The notes below the pieces were generated by a model that saw only the letters and a program-made list of their open reading frames with translations, was not told the origin of the DNA and searched no databases. From Thermocaproicibacter melissae (GTDB taxonomy: Bacteria > Bacillota > Clostridia > Oscillospirales > Acutalibacteraceae): a stretch of DNA of 64,000 nt. Below, piece after piece: positions 17,147-27,242 of the stretch. Position 1 is the stretch's first letter. Each line of letters opens with the position of its first letter. Made by a program: the position numbers and the translations under genes. The DNA is taken from assembly GCF_024498295.1 (NCBI RefSeq), contig NZ_CP101827.1, forward strand, positions 1,244,001-1,308,000, read 5' to 3'.

Positions 17147-19042
17147 ATGGAAAAAGAGAACAAAAAGAAGCTGTACCGAATCATCGCAACTGCTGTTCTG
17201 CTTGTTGCAGTATACATCATTGACAGAAACACAGTACTGCCGCTGTGGGGCAGCCTGTTGCTTTACTTGGTACCGTACCTGACGGCGGGCTATGACATCC
17301 TCCTTGAGGCCGGTGAAAGTATCCTCCACGGAGAAGTATTCAATGAGGACTTTCTAATGAGCATTGCTACCATCGGCGCGCTCTGTATCGGTTTTTTGCC
17401 GGATGCGGAACCGGAATTTCCGGAAGCGGTATTCGTCATGCTGTTCTTTCAAGTAGGCGAACTCTTCCAAGAACTCGCGGAAGGAAAAAGCAGAAGGTCG
17501 ATTACGCAACTGATGGACCTTCGCCCAGACAGTGCGAACGTCGAACGGGGCAGCGAAGTCATCACCGCTAAACCAGAAGATGTGTCGGTCGGGGAAATCA
17601 TTGTCATCAAGCCGGGCGAAAAGGTACCGATGGACGGCATTGTTTTGGAAGGAACGAGCAGCCTGAATACCGTAGTGCTGACCGGCGAAAGCGCTCCCCG
17701 CACCATCCGCGCGGGCGACTCTGTTCTCTCCGGCTGCGTCAACCTCTCCGGTGTCCTTCGGGTAAAGGTAACTAAGCCTTTTGGGGAATCGACGGCCGCA
17801 AAAATTCTCAACCTCGTGGAAAACGCGAGCGAAAACAAATCGAGAAGCGAAACCTTCATCGCAAAATTTGCAAGGTACTACACCCCGATTGTCGTCGGCG
17901 CCGCAGTCATTCTGGCGTTCCTCCCTCCCCTCTTCTCCGGTAATTTCAGCGGAAACATTGCTTCTTGGATGTACCGCGCGCTCATGTTCCTTGTTGTCTC
18001 GTGCCCATGCGCGCTTGTCATTTCCGTTCCGCTCACCTTTTTCGGCGGAATCGGCGGTGCCTCGAAAAACGGAATTCTTGTGAAGGGCTCTAACTACATG
18101 GAGGCCCTTTCTAGGGCAGGAATTGTCGTGTTCGACAAGACCGGCACCCTGACAAAGGGCGTCTTTGCTGTCACCGCCGTACACCCGGATACCTGCGATG
18201 AAACAAAGCTTCTGCACCTTGCCGCGCACGTGGAACGCTATTCCACGCACCCAATCGCAGTGTCGCTTCGGCAGGCTTATCCGAACGAAGCGGACGACTG
18301 CTCCGTAACCGATGTGGAGGAAATCTCCGGGCAAGGCGTCCGCGCAGTTGTCAACGGAAAAGTCGTCTGCGTCGGCAATTCCAAAATGATGGGGTCAATC
18401 GGCGCCAAATGGCGGCCGTGCCATCACGCCGGAACCCTCATTCACGTCGCGATTGACAACGAATACGCCGGCCACATAGTCATTTCCGATGCGGTGAAGG
18501 AAGATGCAAAGGAAGCCGTGCATACGCTCAAGGCAGCCGGCATAGCGAAAACCGTCATGCTCACCGGCGACCACAGCGAAGTCGCGAAACGGGTGGCAGA
18601 GGAACTTGAAATTGATGAATACCACGCCGAGCTGCTCCCTGCGGACAAAGTAAGCCGTGTGGAAAGTCTTCTCGCCGAAAAGCAGGCAAAACAGTCGCTT
18701 GTATTCGTCGGCGACGGGATTAACGACGCGCCGGTTCTTGCAAGGGCGGACGTGGGCATTGCCATGGGCGCCATGGGTTCCGACGCCGCTATTGAAGCCG
18801 CCGATGTTGTACTGATGGATGACAAACCTTCCAAAATTGCGCTGGCAGTCGGCATCGCAAAGCGTACCATCCAAATTGCCCGTGAGAACATTGTTTTCGC
18901 CTTGGCGGTGAAACTTCTTATTCTGATTCTGGCCGGTTTTGGCGCCGTTTCCATGTGGTTTGCGGTTTTTGCCGACGTCGGCGTCATGATTCTGGCCGTT
19001 CTCAATGCCACGAGAACACTAAAAGCGCCTGTTCATTCCTAG
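17147..19042 (+). CDS. P1B-type heavy-metal-exporting ATPase (Zn/Cd/Pb type)
   Basis: An ATP-driven metal exporter of 631 residues in the cytoplasmic membrane. Motifs are TGES (179-182), the membrane CPC (285-287), the phosphorylation site DKTGT (329-333), HP (367-368) and GDGIND (around 521-526). The last helices contain FADVGVMILAVLNATR, whose Asp points to the Zn/Cd/Pb (P1B-2) group rather than copper. No N-terminal HMA domain or CxxC is present; only a Lys-rich stretch precedes the first helix. The ATG at 17147 has GAGGTG 6 nt upstream. It stands alone behind an operator-bearing promoter. Confidence 0.92.
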   Translation: MEKENKKKLYRIIATAVLLVAVYIIDRNTVLPLWGSLLLYLVPYLTAGYDILLEAGESILHGEVFNEDFLMSIATIGALCIGFLPDAEPEFPEAVFVMLFFQVGELFQELAEGKSRRSITQLMDLRPDSANVERGSEVITAKPEDVSVGEIIVIKPGEKVPMDGIVLEGTSSLNTVVLTGESAPRTIRAGDSVLSGCVNLSGVLRVKVTKPFGESTAAKILNLVENASENKSRSETFIAKFARYYTPIVVGAAVILAFLPPLFSGNFSGNIASWMYRALMFLVVSCPCALVISVPLTFFGGIGGASKNGILVKGSNYMEALSRAGIVVFDKTGTLTKGVFAVTAVHPDTCDETKLLHLAAHVERYSTHPIAVSLRQAYPNEADDCSVTDVEEISGQGVRAVVNGKVVCVGNSKMMGSIGAKWRPCHHAGTLIHVAIDNEYAGHIVISDAVKEDAKEAVHTLKAAGIAKTVMLTGDHSEVAKRVAEELEIDEYHAELLPADKVSRVESLLAEKQAKQSLVFVGDGINDAPVLARADVGIAMGAMGSDAAIEAADVVLMDDKPSKIALAVGIAKRTIQIARENIVFALAVKLLILILAGFGAVSMWFAVFADVGVMILAVLNATRTLKAPVHS

Positions 19043-19060
19043 CGACTTTTCGCAAAAAAT

Positions 19061-19098
19061 AATCCCCCTGATGCAGACTGCATCAGGGGGATTTTATA
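19061..19098. terminator. Bidirectional terminator between the ATPase and yjbQ genes
   Basis: A 15-bp perfect stem (AATCCCCCTGATGCA and its complement) with a 3-nt loop. TTTTATATT follows on the plus strand and a TTATTTTTT run follows on the minus strand. Confidence 0.9.
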
Positions 19099-19140
19099 TT
19101 GCCGAGAAACACAGCCACGGCGTGCTGGGATTTCACAGCG

Positions 19141-19536
19141 TTATCCGTTCAGAATCTTAACGTAGTAGTTACGATTGCGGGGGCCGTCAAACTCGCAGAA
19201 ATAAATGCCCTGCCAGATGCCGAGCACCAGCCGGCCATCTTCAATCGGTACTGTGACGCTGGAACCGACGCAGCTTGCCTTCAGATGCGCGGCGGAGTTT
19301 CCCTCCGCATGCAAAAATTCCGGACGGTCGGGAAATGCGCGGGATAATCCGAGCAAAAGGTCATGCCTTACATCGGGGTCCGCGTTTTCATTAATGGTGA
19401 TTCCCGCGGTGGTGTGCGGGCAGAAGACGACGCAAATCCCGTCCTTTACCCCGCTTTTGGCAAGCGACTCTTCGACCGTTCTTGTGATATTGATGAATCC
19501 TTCCGGTTCTGTCCTTAGGCTGTAATGAAACAACAT
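19141..19536 (-). CDS. YjbQ family protein (UPF0047)
   Basis: A single-domain protein of 131 residues with the family signature HTTAGITINENADP and a C-terminal LGIWQGIYFCEFDGPR block. E. coli YjbQ has weak thiamine-phosphate synthase activity; the physiological role is unclear. The 180 nt between it and the next gene upstream hold short inverted repeats but no gene that I can see. Confidence 0.93.
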   Translation of the reverse strand: MLFHYSLRTEPEGFINITRTVEESLAKSGVKDGICVVFCPHTTAGITINENADPDVRHDLLLGLSRAFPDRPEFLHAEGNSAAHLKASCVGSSVTVPIEDGRLVLGIWQGIYFCEFDGPRNRNYYVKILNG

Positions 19537-19716
19537 TTTCCATCACCCTTTCCTGAATTTTCATCGTTTGCTCGCTGCGGAAGCCGCAAATCAGCGCATG
19601 CTTTCCGCATGTGTCAGCTTTTAAGTGCGGCCTTCCGCTTCAAAGCGTCGCTTTTTGTTTCAAACCGTTCTTGATACGCCAGCTTCACCGGCAGGCGGGA
19701 GCTGGTATACGGGCTT

Positions 19717-20448
19717 TCAGTCCAACAATTCGAGGCTATCCGCATGGAGGCGGTAAACCACGTCCTTGCGCTCCACTATGATGCTGATTTTTTCGCGCAA
19801 ATCTTTGTCTGCCTGAATGTTGGCAAGAAGCTCGCGCGTTGGGTTGATTGCCACCGGGTGCCCTACGAGCTTGAACATGGCAAAGTCTCCGTTTGTGTCC
19901 CCGTAGGCATAGCTCTGCGAAAGGTCAATGCCATAATCCTGCGCCATGCCCAGAACCGCAAGCCGCTTGCTTTCGGAATCCCACATGGGAACAATCTCGC
20001 CGCTGTAAACGCCGTTTTCACCCACTTTATAAATTGTGCCGCGGTAGTCATCCATTCCGTATTTCAGGGACATCTCCCGCACCAGTTCCACCGGCGAACC
20101 CGAAATGGCAATCACCTTGTGCCCGTTTTCCTTGTGCCAGCGGATTCGTTCGCGCGTGTAGGTGTAAACGCGCTCCCCCTTCTGCTCAATGACTTTCTTT
20201 GCAATGTAGCAGATGTGAAAGGAGTTCGTGTTCTTCACGGTCTCGGTGTAGATATCCACCATTTTCTGCAAGTAATCGTCGTAGTCTCCGACGCGCTTAT
20301 CCCATCTTGTAAAGGCCGGTTCCACAACATTGTACCATTGGCTGGCGTCAATCAGCTCATACTTAATCATTTTCTTAAACATCTCGCTGATTAACCCTTC
20401 ACGGGAAATGGTGCCGTCGATATCGAAAAAAGCAGCCTGTTTTGTCAA
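19717..20448 (-). CDS. HAD-IB family phosphatase
   Basis: A soluble phosphatase of 243 residues, of the phosphoserine phosphatase-like HAD subfamily IB. Motif I is FDIDGT (8-13), motif II is SGSP near residue 116, and the metal-binding motif III/IV is AYGDTNGDFAM. A cap domain (about 20-95) is helical. The substrate is not determinable; relatives act on phosphoserine or on phosphoglycerol-type compounds. GGAGGTG precedes the start. Confidence 0.88.
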   Translation of the reverse strand: MTKQAAFFDIDGTISREGLISEMFKKMIKYELIDASQWYNVVEPAFTRWDKRVGDYDDYLQKMVDIYTETVKNTNSFHICYIAKKVIEQKGERVYTYTRERIRWHKENGHKVIAISGSPVELVREMSLKYGMDDYRGTIYKVGENGVYSGEIVPMWDSESKRLAVLGMAQDYGIDLSQSYAYGDTNGDFAMFKLVGHPVAINPTRELLANIQADKDLREKISIIVERKDVVYRLHADSLELLD

Positions 20449-20527
20449 GAGGACACCTCCTTTGCTCGCAAATTAAATTCAGTATAGAGGATTACCGGAA
20501 AAATGTAAAGTTACACCTGATTTTGCC

Positions 20528-20570
20528 GGCAAAAAGGCGGCACCGGCGTTCACCGATGCCGCCCCTTTTT
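20528..20570. terminator. Terminator between the GH51 and HAD genes
   Basis: A stem GGCGGCA-C-CGG / CCG-A-TGCCGCC, with T runs on both sides. On the minus strand it ends the arabinofuranosidase transcript before the HAD gene. Confidence 0.8.
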
Positions 20571-20618
20571 AACTGCTTTTTAGATCTATACCAAAACCTC
20601 GGCCTTGTGTAGGCACTT

Positions 20619-23072
20619 CTATTTTTTGCGCAGGCGCAGAACGCTTACGGAAAGCGGAGGTGCAGTGTAGCGGAATTCTTTCGCTGCACCGCTTCTTGGA
20701 ACAACCTCGTCGTGCACGTTATCTGGGTTTTCAAAGCTGTTCTCCGCGTCAGCGGCGCCGCTGAGGATGGAGAGTGTGTAGTCGCTTTCGACTTCGCAGT
20801 CGAGAGAAATGGCAATTTCATCCGCGGTGTTTGCAAAATTGACCGCCTTAATAATGACTTCACGGTCGGTAACTGTTGTAACAGAAGCCATGGTGGGGTA
20901 ATGCGGAAGCTCGGTGCTTACCACAAACTTGCCGTTAATGTAGCAGCGGAGAAAACCTTCCGCCACCTCGCAGCGAAGCTTATGGAACCGGCCGGCAGCA
21001 AGTTCAACCGGTTTTTGTTCGCTCACCGGTTTCGGCATAATGGTGCCGCGCACAATCTGCGCTTTCCTGTCCCGGATGACGAAGCGAAGCGGCTCCAGAT
21101 TTGTGAGCATCCACTCCCCGTGCGGGTTTGGATTCATCCTGTCGTAAAAGCTCAGCGGTTTCGGGGCGCAGAGAACACCTACCCCGATTTCTTTGCCCTC
21201 TTCCGCAAAGACTTCCGCTTCAAACACGCCTTCACGGCTTTCAAGGTCTTCCCCGAGTGCGGCAAAGCCGGGCACATGGAACGGCGCCGGATGTTTTGCG
21301 AACACGCTCTCCGGGTCCTCTGCAAGAATGTATTCATCGCCCTCCGGCACTATTTTCCCGAGAAGCTCGCGGGTAGGAGCAACTGGCTTCCCGTTGTAGA
21401 CCGCATTGCGGAAACGCATGCCGAAATCGCCGCAGACCATCGGCAGTCCGTGAAAGTCGCGGTAAATTTTGCCGGTTTCCTCCTCGGACTTGACGACGTA
21501 ATCACCCCGGTTTCTTCCGAACATACGCCAGACGTAATAGGTTGGGATGGCATAGCTCCTGCGGTTGTCAAAAATAATCAGGTTGGGGTACCAAGAGGAG
21601 AAATTCACATTTTCCAACAGCGGCGCGTAAGAGGCAAGCTTCACGGTATCCTGATTGCGTTCAAGGCCCACCATGAACATAGCCTCGGAGATGGCGGCGC
21701 GAAGCTGACCCTCATAAGTCTGGTTGACAGCGAATTCGCCGACGAATACATTTGGCTTCGTGCGGTCGTAAGAATCATAAATGCCGACGTTTTCCGCAAA
21801 GAATTCCGGCATGTTGTAATAATGGTCATCCACCATGTCTGCTTCAAGAATCTCGCCGCGTCCTCTGTCGTTTGCAATGATTGTTATATCCGGGTAACGC
21901 TCCAGCACAGCCTTCCGCACAAGTTTGTAGCGCCGCTCGTATTCCGGACCGCCGTTTTCGTTGCCAATTTCAAGGTAGCGAAGCGGAAACGGCTCCGCAT
22001 GGCCCATTTTCGCCCGAAGAGCGCCCCATTTGGAGCTTACGGGGCCGCGCGCGTACTCCAGCGCCGCGAGGGTATCCTCCAGCATCTCCTTCGTTTCGTC
22101 TTCGGTGAAATAGTATGGTTGCCTACCCTGGCAGCTCATTCCGCAGTTGCAGACATACAGCGGCGAAATACCGAGGTCTTCACACAGCTGCAGGTATTCG
22201 TGGAAGCCGAGCCCGTTCGTCGTGCGGTAATGCCACAGAAGCCAGTGGCTGGGGCGTTCCCACACAGGACCGACGGTGTTTTTGAAATACATGGCTGTCT
22301 GCTTTGTGAAACCCTCCACAATGCAGCCGCCGGGGAAACGCAGAAACGAAGGATGAAGGTCGCGAAGTTTTTCCACAAGGTCAACCCGCAGGCCGTGGCC
22401 CATGAAGGTGTCACACGGCATCAGAGAAATGAAGCCGAAGTTCACAACAGCTTCCTCTCCGCACATAATACGGAGTTCTGCATTTCTGGTTGTTATGGAA
22501 GCGGTGAGCTCAAGGTCGTGCCTTGTATAATCTCCAGGGCAAACTTTTATTTTCCCGCATGCGGAAATATTTTTGCCCTCTGCAATCGAAACCTCGAGGG
22601 TTACGGGCCTGTCCGCTTTTATAAAAGCATAGAGGTGATACCGTCTTCCCTTTTCCTGCGGCACTCCGCAGAAACCGATGTTCCGGATCACTCCGCCGGG
22701 GCGAAACGACGTCTGTAAAGAAACCCTGCGGTTTTTATTCAGTGTATCCTCCCCATTGAGCGTGATTTCAGCGTTTTCCGAATACCATGCGGGAATCGGT
22801 GTAGGAGCCACGGGATGATTCTTCACCCAGTCGTTCATCCCTTCGCCGCCGTTGAATTCCTCGATCCACCCGGTGGGCGACACAAAAGTTTTTCCTCCGT
22901 CCTTCGTTATGCAGCCTTCCGGAAGAAGGGAATCTTCAAAGGAGCGGTTGCGAAGCATCTCCGGGTAAAGTCCGCCGTCTCCCGCGCGGTTGATATCCTC
23001 AAAGAACAGACCGTATAAATCAGGCGCTACGGGAAATCGTTTTTCCTTTGTATGAATCTGAATTCTGCTCAT
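20619..23072 (-). CDS. GH51-type alpha-L-arabinofuranosidase
   Basis: It releases arabinose from arabinoxylan or arabinan oligosaccharides. The 817-residue protein has the family N-terminus (LYGLFFEDINRAGDGGLY) and the acid/base motif EIGNEN (around residue 369). The nucleophile motif VGEF lies near 445. A C-terminal LamG-like region carries LRCYINGKFV, then a final beta domain. There is no signal peptide, so it should act inside the cell on imported oligomers. The ATG at 23072 is preceded by GGGAGGAG; the upstream extension lacks a site. A GH3 xylosidase-type enzyme at 41891-44065 may work in the same pathway. Confidence 0.9.
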   Translation of the reverse strand: MSRIQIHTKEKRFPVAPDLYGLFFEDINRAGDGGLYPEMLRNRSFEDSLLPEGCITKDGGKTFVSPTGWIEEFNGGEGMNDWVKNHPVAPTPIPAWYSENAEITLNGEDTLNKNRRVSLQTSFRPGGVIRNIGFCGVPQEKGRRYHLYAFIKADRPVTLEVSIAEGKNISACGKIKVCPGDYTRHDLELTASITTRNAELRIMCGEEAVVNFGFISLMPCDTFMGHGLRVDLVEKLRDLHPSFLRFPGGCIVEGFTKQTAMYFKNTVGPVWERPSHWLLWHYRTTNGLGFHEYLQLCEDLGISPLYVCNCGMSCQGRQPYYFTEDETKEMLEDTLAALEYARGPVSSKWGALRAKMGHAEPFPLRYLEIGNENGGPEYERRYKLVRKAVLERYPDITIIANDRGRGEILEADMVDDHYYNMPEFFAENVGIYDSYDRTKPNVFVGEFAVNQTYEGQLRAAISEAMFMVGLERNQDTVKLASYAPLLENVNFSSWYPNLIIFDNRRSYAIPTYYVWRMFGRNRGDYVVKSEEETGKIYRDFHGLPMVCGDFGMRFRNAVYNGKPVAPTRELLGKIVPEGDEYILAEDPESVFAKHPAPFHVPGFAALGEDLESREGVFEAEVFAEEGKEIGVGVLCAPKPLSFYDRMNPNPHGEWMLTNLEPLRFVIRDRKAQIVRGTIMPKPVSEQKPVELAAGRFHKLRCEVAEGFLRCYINGKFVVSTELPHYPTMASVTTVTDREVIIKAVNFANTADEIAISLDCEVESDYTLSILSGAADAENSFENPDNVHDEVVPRSGAAKEFRYTAPPLSVSVLRLRKK

Positions 23073-23177
23073 GGAACACTCCTCCCAAAAATCAAAACGC
23101 GGCCCGCAAACAAGAGCCACGCTGTACTTACAGAAATTCGCCAAAACGCAATCAGAAAATTGTGACTATGGTATGTG

Positions 23178-24119
23178 TCAGGATATCAGCCACGAAATCG
23201 TTCCCTGCTTGCGCGCTTCGGCAAACGACGGAAAGGTGGGTTTCGTCCCGCCGTATTTGCGGTACCAGCAGTCCGGGTAAAGCGCGCTGTTGTTGACGCT
23301 TGCTGCGGCTGTATCTACCGAATCCGATTCACCCGCGCGTACCTTACGGGCAAACACCGCCGTGCGGAAGCCGTCAAATTCATAGGAACAGGTTGAAAGC
23401 GTCAGAATTTCGTCCGAGGGGCTGATGTTTACCGGAAGCGTCAGCATAGAGCGAAGCCGCACTTCGTAAAGAAACTCCAGAAAATCATCGGAAGTAGCAA
23501 ACGTTGTTTTCAGGTAGTCGAACACTTCTCCCTGCGACGCCTTTGTGTTGGTTTTAATGACCGCAAACACCTTCCATTTGGATACTTCGGTTCCCTCCTG
23601 ATATGTAAAAACAGGAGCGGAGCGGTAAAAGTTGAGGTCTGCGTATTTCAGCACAGCCGCAAACATTCGGCCGTCCCTCATGCTGTGGCCGAACAAAATC
23701 TTATTGGTTCCGGGTGCGGTTTTTTCATTCAAAGTATAAATGCTGCCGTATTTTGAGCTTTGCTTCTTCCAGTCATGGGTCAAGTAATAGTCCTCATCGT
23801 TTTTCGGAGGGCAGAGCACGGGGTAATCAATGACCGTGTTGGGAATTGTAATCCAACCCTGCACATCGGGATTGATTTTTTGCAGCTCCGCAAGAGAAGT
23901 ATTTTTCTCCGACGTGGCTGCGGCACTGGAAGCGGCATTGTCCTTCCGGTAAATCGCACGCGCCTCGTTTACCGTATGGTCGGACTGTACGGGGAGAATT
24001 ACCATCTGGTAAATCAAGACTCCCGCGCTGTCCAAAAAAACAACGGTAAAAAAAATTATTAATACGGTAATCAGGCGCTTGTGCTGTGCAGTTTTCTTCT
24101 TTTTGTACTTATACCGCAT
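23178..24119 (-). CDS. Class B sortase
   Basis: A membrane transpeptidase of 313 residues that anchors proteins to the wall. An N-terminal basic stretch and a single membrane helix are followed by the sortase barrel. Catalytic residues are visible as His in FGHSMRDG (about 145), Cys in LSTCSYEF (about 242) and Arg in FRTAVFARK (about 252). GGAGG lies 7 nt before the ATG at 24119; the longer frame lacks a site. No protein with a sorting signal is encoded nearby. Confidence 0.9.
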   Translation of the reverse strand: MRYKYKKKKTAQHKRLITVLIIFFTVVFLDSAGVLIYQMVILPVQSDHTVNEARAIYRKDNAASSAAATSEKNTSLAELQKINPDVQGWITIPNTVIDYPVLCPPKNDEDYYLTHDWKKQSSKYGSIYTLNEKTAPGTNKILFGHSMRDGRMFAAVLKYADLNFYRSAPVFTYQEGTEVSKWKVFAVIKTNTKASQGEVFDYLKTTFATSDDFLEFLYEVRLRSMLTLPVNISPSDEILTLSTCSYEFDGFRTAVFARKVRAGESDSVDTAAASVNNSALYPDCWYRKYGGTKPTFPSFAEARKQGTISWLIS

Positions 24120-24245
24120 ACCGCTGCCTCCGTAATCTCTGACTTGTTTGTTAGTTTCAGAATAGCATTTTGGGGCTTGTTTGTAAAGCAATGGCGATAC
24201 AAGCCTTGATTTTTGATTTTCCGGTTTAACCGCGAAAAGATATAG

Positions 24246-24251
24246 TATAAT
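24246..24251 (+). promoter_or_regulatory. -10 box of pepF
   Basis: TAG-TATAAT-AG lies 37 nt before the ATG. No good -35 is visible at 16-18 bp. Confidence 0.4.
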
Positions 24252-24287
24252 AGCTTTAGAAAAAGCTTCCTGCAAGGAGGAACCTGA

Positions 24288-25973
24288 ATGAAATTTTCAG
24301 AAATGCCGTACAAACGCCCCGATTTAGACGCCATCGAACGGGAATATGCCCGCATTACGGAAGAATTCGAGAAAGCCGATTCCGCTGAGAAGCAATATGA
24401 GCTGATTCTCGAGCACGAAAAGCTGACCTGCGACTTCGACACCATGTCTACCATCGCGTACATCCATAACAGCATCAACACAACCGACCCGTTTTACGAA
24501 AAAGAAATGGCCTTTTTTGATGCGAACAACCCTGTGATGAACAGTTGGAGACAAAAATTCTATGAAGCTGTGAACCGTTCCGCTTTCAAAGAGAAACTTG
24601 CGGAACGCACCGGCCAACTTTTCTTTACCAACATCGCCCTTTCTCTGAAATCTTTTTCCGACAAAACCACGGAACTGCAAAAACGGGAAAATGCGCTTGT
24701 GACGGAGTACGAGAAACTCCTCGCTTCCGCAAAAATCGACTTCCACGGCGAAACGCTGAACCTCTCGGAGATTCAGAAATATACCATTTCGCCTGACCGC
24801 GAGGTACGCCGCGAGGCTTGGACGAAAGCCGCCGAGTTTTTCTCGGAAAACTCCAAGCGGCTCGACGAGATTTTTGACGAACTCGTGAAAAACCGCACGG
24901 AACAGGCCCATCGCCTCGGCTATGAGAACTACGTTCAGCTGGGCTACGACCGCCTTGGGCGCAACTGCTACGGGCCGAGAGAAGTGGCGGAATACCGCGA
25001 ACAGATTGTGCACGAGCTTGTGCCGATTATTACGGACATCAAGAAGAAACAGGCGCAGCGTCTGGGGCTTTCTGCTCTCAAGTTCTGGGACAACGACTGC
25101 ATCTTCCCGGACGGCAATCCAAAGCCGCAGGGCAGCACCAAGGAACTTGTGGACGCAGCGGAGAGAATGTACAACGAAATGAGCCCGCTGACCGGTGAAT
25201 TCTTCCGGTTTATGCGAGAAAACGAGCTGTTCGACCTTGAAAGCAAAAAAGGGAAAGCCGGCGGCGGGTACTGCACCAGCATTCCCGGCTACAAGGCGCC
25301 GTTTATCTTTTCCAACTTCAACGGTACGGCCGGCGACGTTGAAGTACTGACGCACGAAGCGGGCCATGCGCTTGCCGACTATGTGTCACGCGACATGGTA
25401 ATTGCGGAAACGCGCACCCCGACTATGGACGCTGCGGAAACGCACTCCATGTCCATGGAGCTGTTCTCACGCCCGTGGGATCCGCTGTTTTTCGGTGACG
25501 ACACGGAAAAGTTCCACCGCTACCAGCTCGAGGTTGCGCTCGATTTCATTCCCTACGGATGTCTTGTGGACCATTTCCAGACCGCTGTCTACGAACATCC
25601 GGAAATGACGCCCGACGAGCGTAAGCAGACATGGCTGAAGCTCGAACACACCTACCGCCCGTGGATTGATTTCGAGGGCATCCCCTATTTCTGCGAGGGC
25701 GGCGGATACCAGCGCCAGCACCACATTTACTCCTTCCCGCTGTATTATATTGATTACTGCCTTGCGCAGACAACGGCACTCGAATTCTGGTCCGCCTCCG
25801 AAAAGGACTGGAAAGAAGCGTTCACCCGCTACCTCGACTTTGTAAAAGCAGGCGGGACAAAGACGTATGTGGAGCTTGTAAACGACGCCGGGCTGCAACT
25901 CCCGTTCCAGCGCGGGTGCATCCGCAAAATCAGCGAAGAAGTATGTCGATTCATTGATTCCGGCAAAGCCTGA
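24288..25973 (+). CDS. pepF: M3-family oligoendopeptidase F
   Basis: A cytoplasmic zinc metallopeptidase that degrades short peptides. It has 561 residues, with the catalytic HEAGH near 355-359 followed by the third-ligand region ETHSMSMELFS. The helical N-terminal part (ELQKRENALVTEYEKL) is typical of the M3B subfamily. AAGGAGG precedes the ATG. Confidence 0.94.
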   Translation: MKFSEMPYKRPDLDAIEREYARITEEFEKADSAEKQYELILEHEKLTCDFDTMSTIAYIHNSINTTDPFYEKEMAFFDANNPVMNSWRQKFYEAVNRSAFKEKLAERTGQLFFTNIALSLKSFSDKTTELQKRENALVTEYEKLLASAKIDFHGETLNLSEIQKYTISPDREVRREAWTKAAEFFSENSKRLDEIFDELVKNRTEQAHRLGYENYVQLGYDRLGRNCYGPREVAEYREQIVHELVPIITDIKKKQAQRLGLSALKFWDNDCIFPDGNPKPQGSTKELVDAAERMYNEMSPLTGEFFRFMRENELFDLESKKGKAGGGYCTSIPGYKAPFIFSNFNGTAGDVEVLTHEAGHALADYVSRDMVIAETRTPTMDAAETHSMSMELFSRPWDPLFFGDDTEKFHRYQLEVALDFIPYGCLVDHFQTAVYEHPEMTPDERKQTWLKLEHTYRPWIDFEGIPYFCEGGGYQRQHHIYSFPLYYIDYCLAQTTALEFWSASEKDWKEAFTRYLDFVKAGGTKTYVELVNDAGLQLPFQRGCIRKISEEVCRFIDSGKA

Positions 25974-25979
25974 GAGTAA

Positions 25980-26019
25980 AAAATCCCCCGAGCGCATCAT
26001 AAGCGCTTCGGGGGATTTT
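25980..26019. terminator. Bidirectional terminator between pepF and fprA
   Basis: A long stem (AAATCCCCCGA...TTCGGGGGATTT with an inner GCGC/GCGC pair) lies between convergent genes. T-rich tails lie on both strands. Confidence 0.85.
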
Positions 26020-26036
26020 CATGTTCTGAAACGATA

Positions 26037-27242
26037 TCAGCCGTTGACAGACTTTGCAATTGCAGAAGCGAAACTGTCAAGCGCAGGCTCGCCGGCGTCG
26101 CCGAGAGAGGAACGAATGGAAACCTTGTTTTCGAGTACGCTGCAGTTTTTCAGTTCCTTCTGGACAAATTCCGTCATGAGCTTGCCGGATGTGCATGCCC
26201 AGGACCCGTTTTCCATGATGGCAAATGTACGGTTCTGCACGTTGAGGGCTTTCAGGTCGTGCAGATATGTCTGCATCGGCGGGTAAATGCCGAGGTTGTA
26301 AGTTACGCAGGCAAGGACAATGTGGCTGAAGCGGAAGCTTTCCGCAATGAGGGTGGAAACGTGCGTGGAAGAGACATCGTAGACTGCCATATCTTTCACG
26401 CCTTTTTCGGTCAGCTTCACGGCAAGCGCATCCGCGGCGCGTTCTGTGTTGCCGTACATGGAGCCAAAAACAATCAGAACGCCTTTCTGCTCCGGCTCAT
26501 AGCGGCTCCATTTATCGTGCTTATCCAGAATGTATTCGAGGTTGGAACGCCACACGAGGCCGTGCAGCGGGCAAATCATCTTGATGTCGAGCTTCTTTGC
26601 CTTTTTCAGCAAAGTCTGCACCTGCATCCCGTATTTTCCAACGATGTTCGTGTAATAGCGGCGGGTTTCGTCAATCCAGTCGCGGTCAAAATCGACCTCA
26701 TCATTAAACAGCTTGCCGTTCAGGGCGGAGAAAGAACCGAATGCGTCTGCCGAGAAGAGCACTCCGTTGGTCTTGTCAAACGTGACCATGACCTCGGGCC
26801 AATGCACCATCGGCGCGACAAAGAATGTTACCGTATGGCGGCCGAAGCAGCGGGTATCCCCCTCTTTGACCGGTTCCTCGAAGTGATCCGTGTTTATGCC
26901 GAATTGCTTGAGCAGGTCAAATGCCTTGGATGTTGCGATGATTTTCACCTCCGGCCAGCGCAGAAGAATCTCCTGCAGCGAGGCGGCATGATCCGGCTCA
27001 ACATGATGCATGACGAGATAATCGAGCTTTCTTCCGTTCAGAACGAACTCAAGGTTGTCAAGAAATTGGCGGCAGGCAGACCAATCCACCGTGTCGAACA
27101 ACACCGTTTTTTCATCGAGAAGCACGTAAGAGTTATAGGAAACGCCGCGCGGAATTGGATGGATATTTTCAAAAAGCGCCAAGCGCCTGTCATTGACACC
27201 GATCCAATAAAGATCTTCTGTTATTTTGCGAACGCAGTGCAT
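26037..27242 (-). CDS. fprA: FprA-type flavodiiron protein
   Basis: It reduces O2 to water and/or NO to N2O in anaerobes. The 401-residue protein has the metallo-beta-lactamase-like diiron domain with ligands H80, E82, D84, H85, H147, D166 and H227 all present. The C-terminal flavodoxin domain begins near residue 255 (FGSMYGNTE). AGGAGGT precedes the ATG. It is monocistronic; the redox partner, probably a rubredoxin, is not in the window. Confidence 0.96.
   Translation of the reverse strand: MHCVRKITEDLYWIGVNDRRLALFENIHPIPRGVSYNSYVLLDEKTVLFDTVDWSACRQFLDNLEFVLNGRKLDYLVMHHVEPDHAASLQEILLRWPEVKIIATSKAFDLLKQFGINTDHFEEPVKEGDTRCFGRHTVTFFVAPMVHWPEVMVTFDKTNGVLFSADAFGSFSALNGKLFNDEVDFDRDWIDETRRYYTNIVGKYGMQVQTLLKKAKKLDIKMICPLHGLVWRSNLEYILDKHDKWSRYEPEQKGVLIVFGSMYGNTERAADALAVKLTEKGVKDMAVYDVSSTHVSTLIAESFRFSHIVLACVTYNLGIYPPMQTYLHDLKALNVQNRTFAIMENGSWACTSGKLMTEFVQKELKNCSVLENKVSIRSSLGDAGEPALDSFASAIAKSVNG

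Noticed and set aside
20712-22718. A 668-codon plus-strand frame opposite the GH51 gene
   Set aside because: Antisense shadow of a conserved glycosidase, without promoter or ribosome-binding site.
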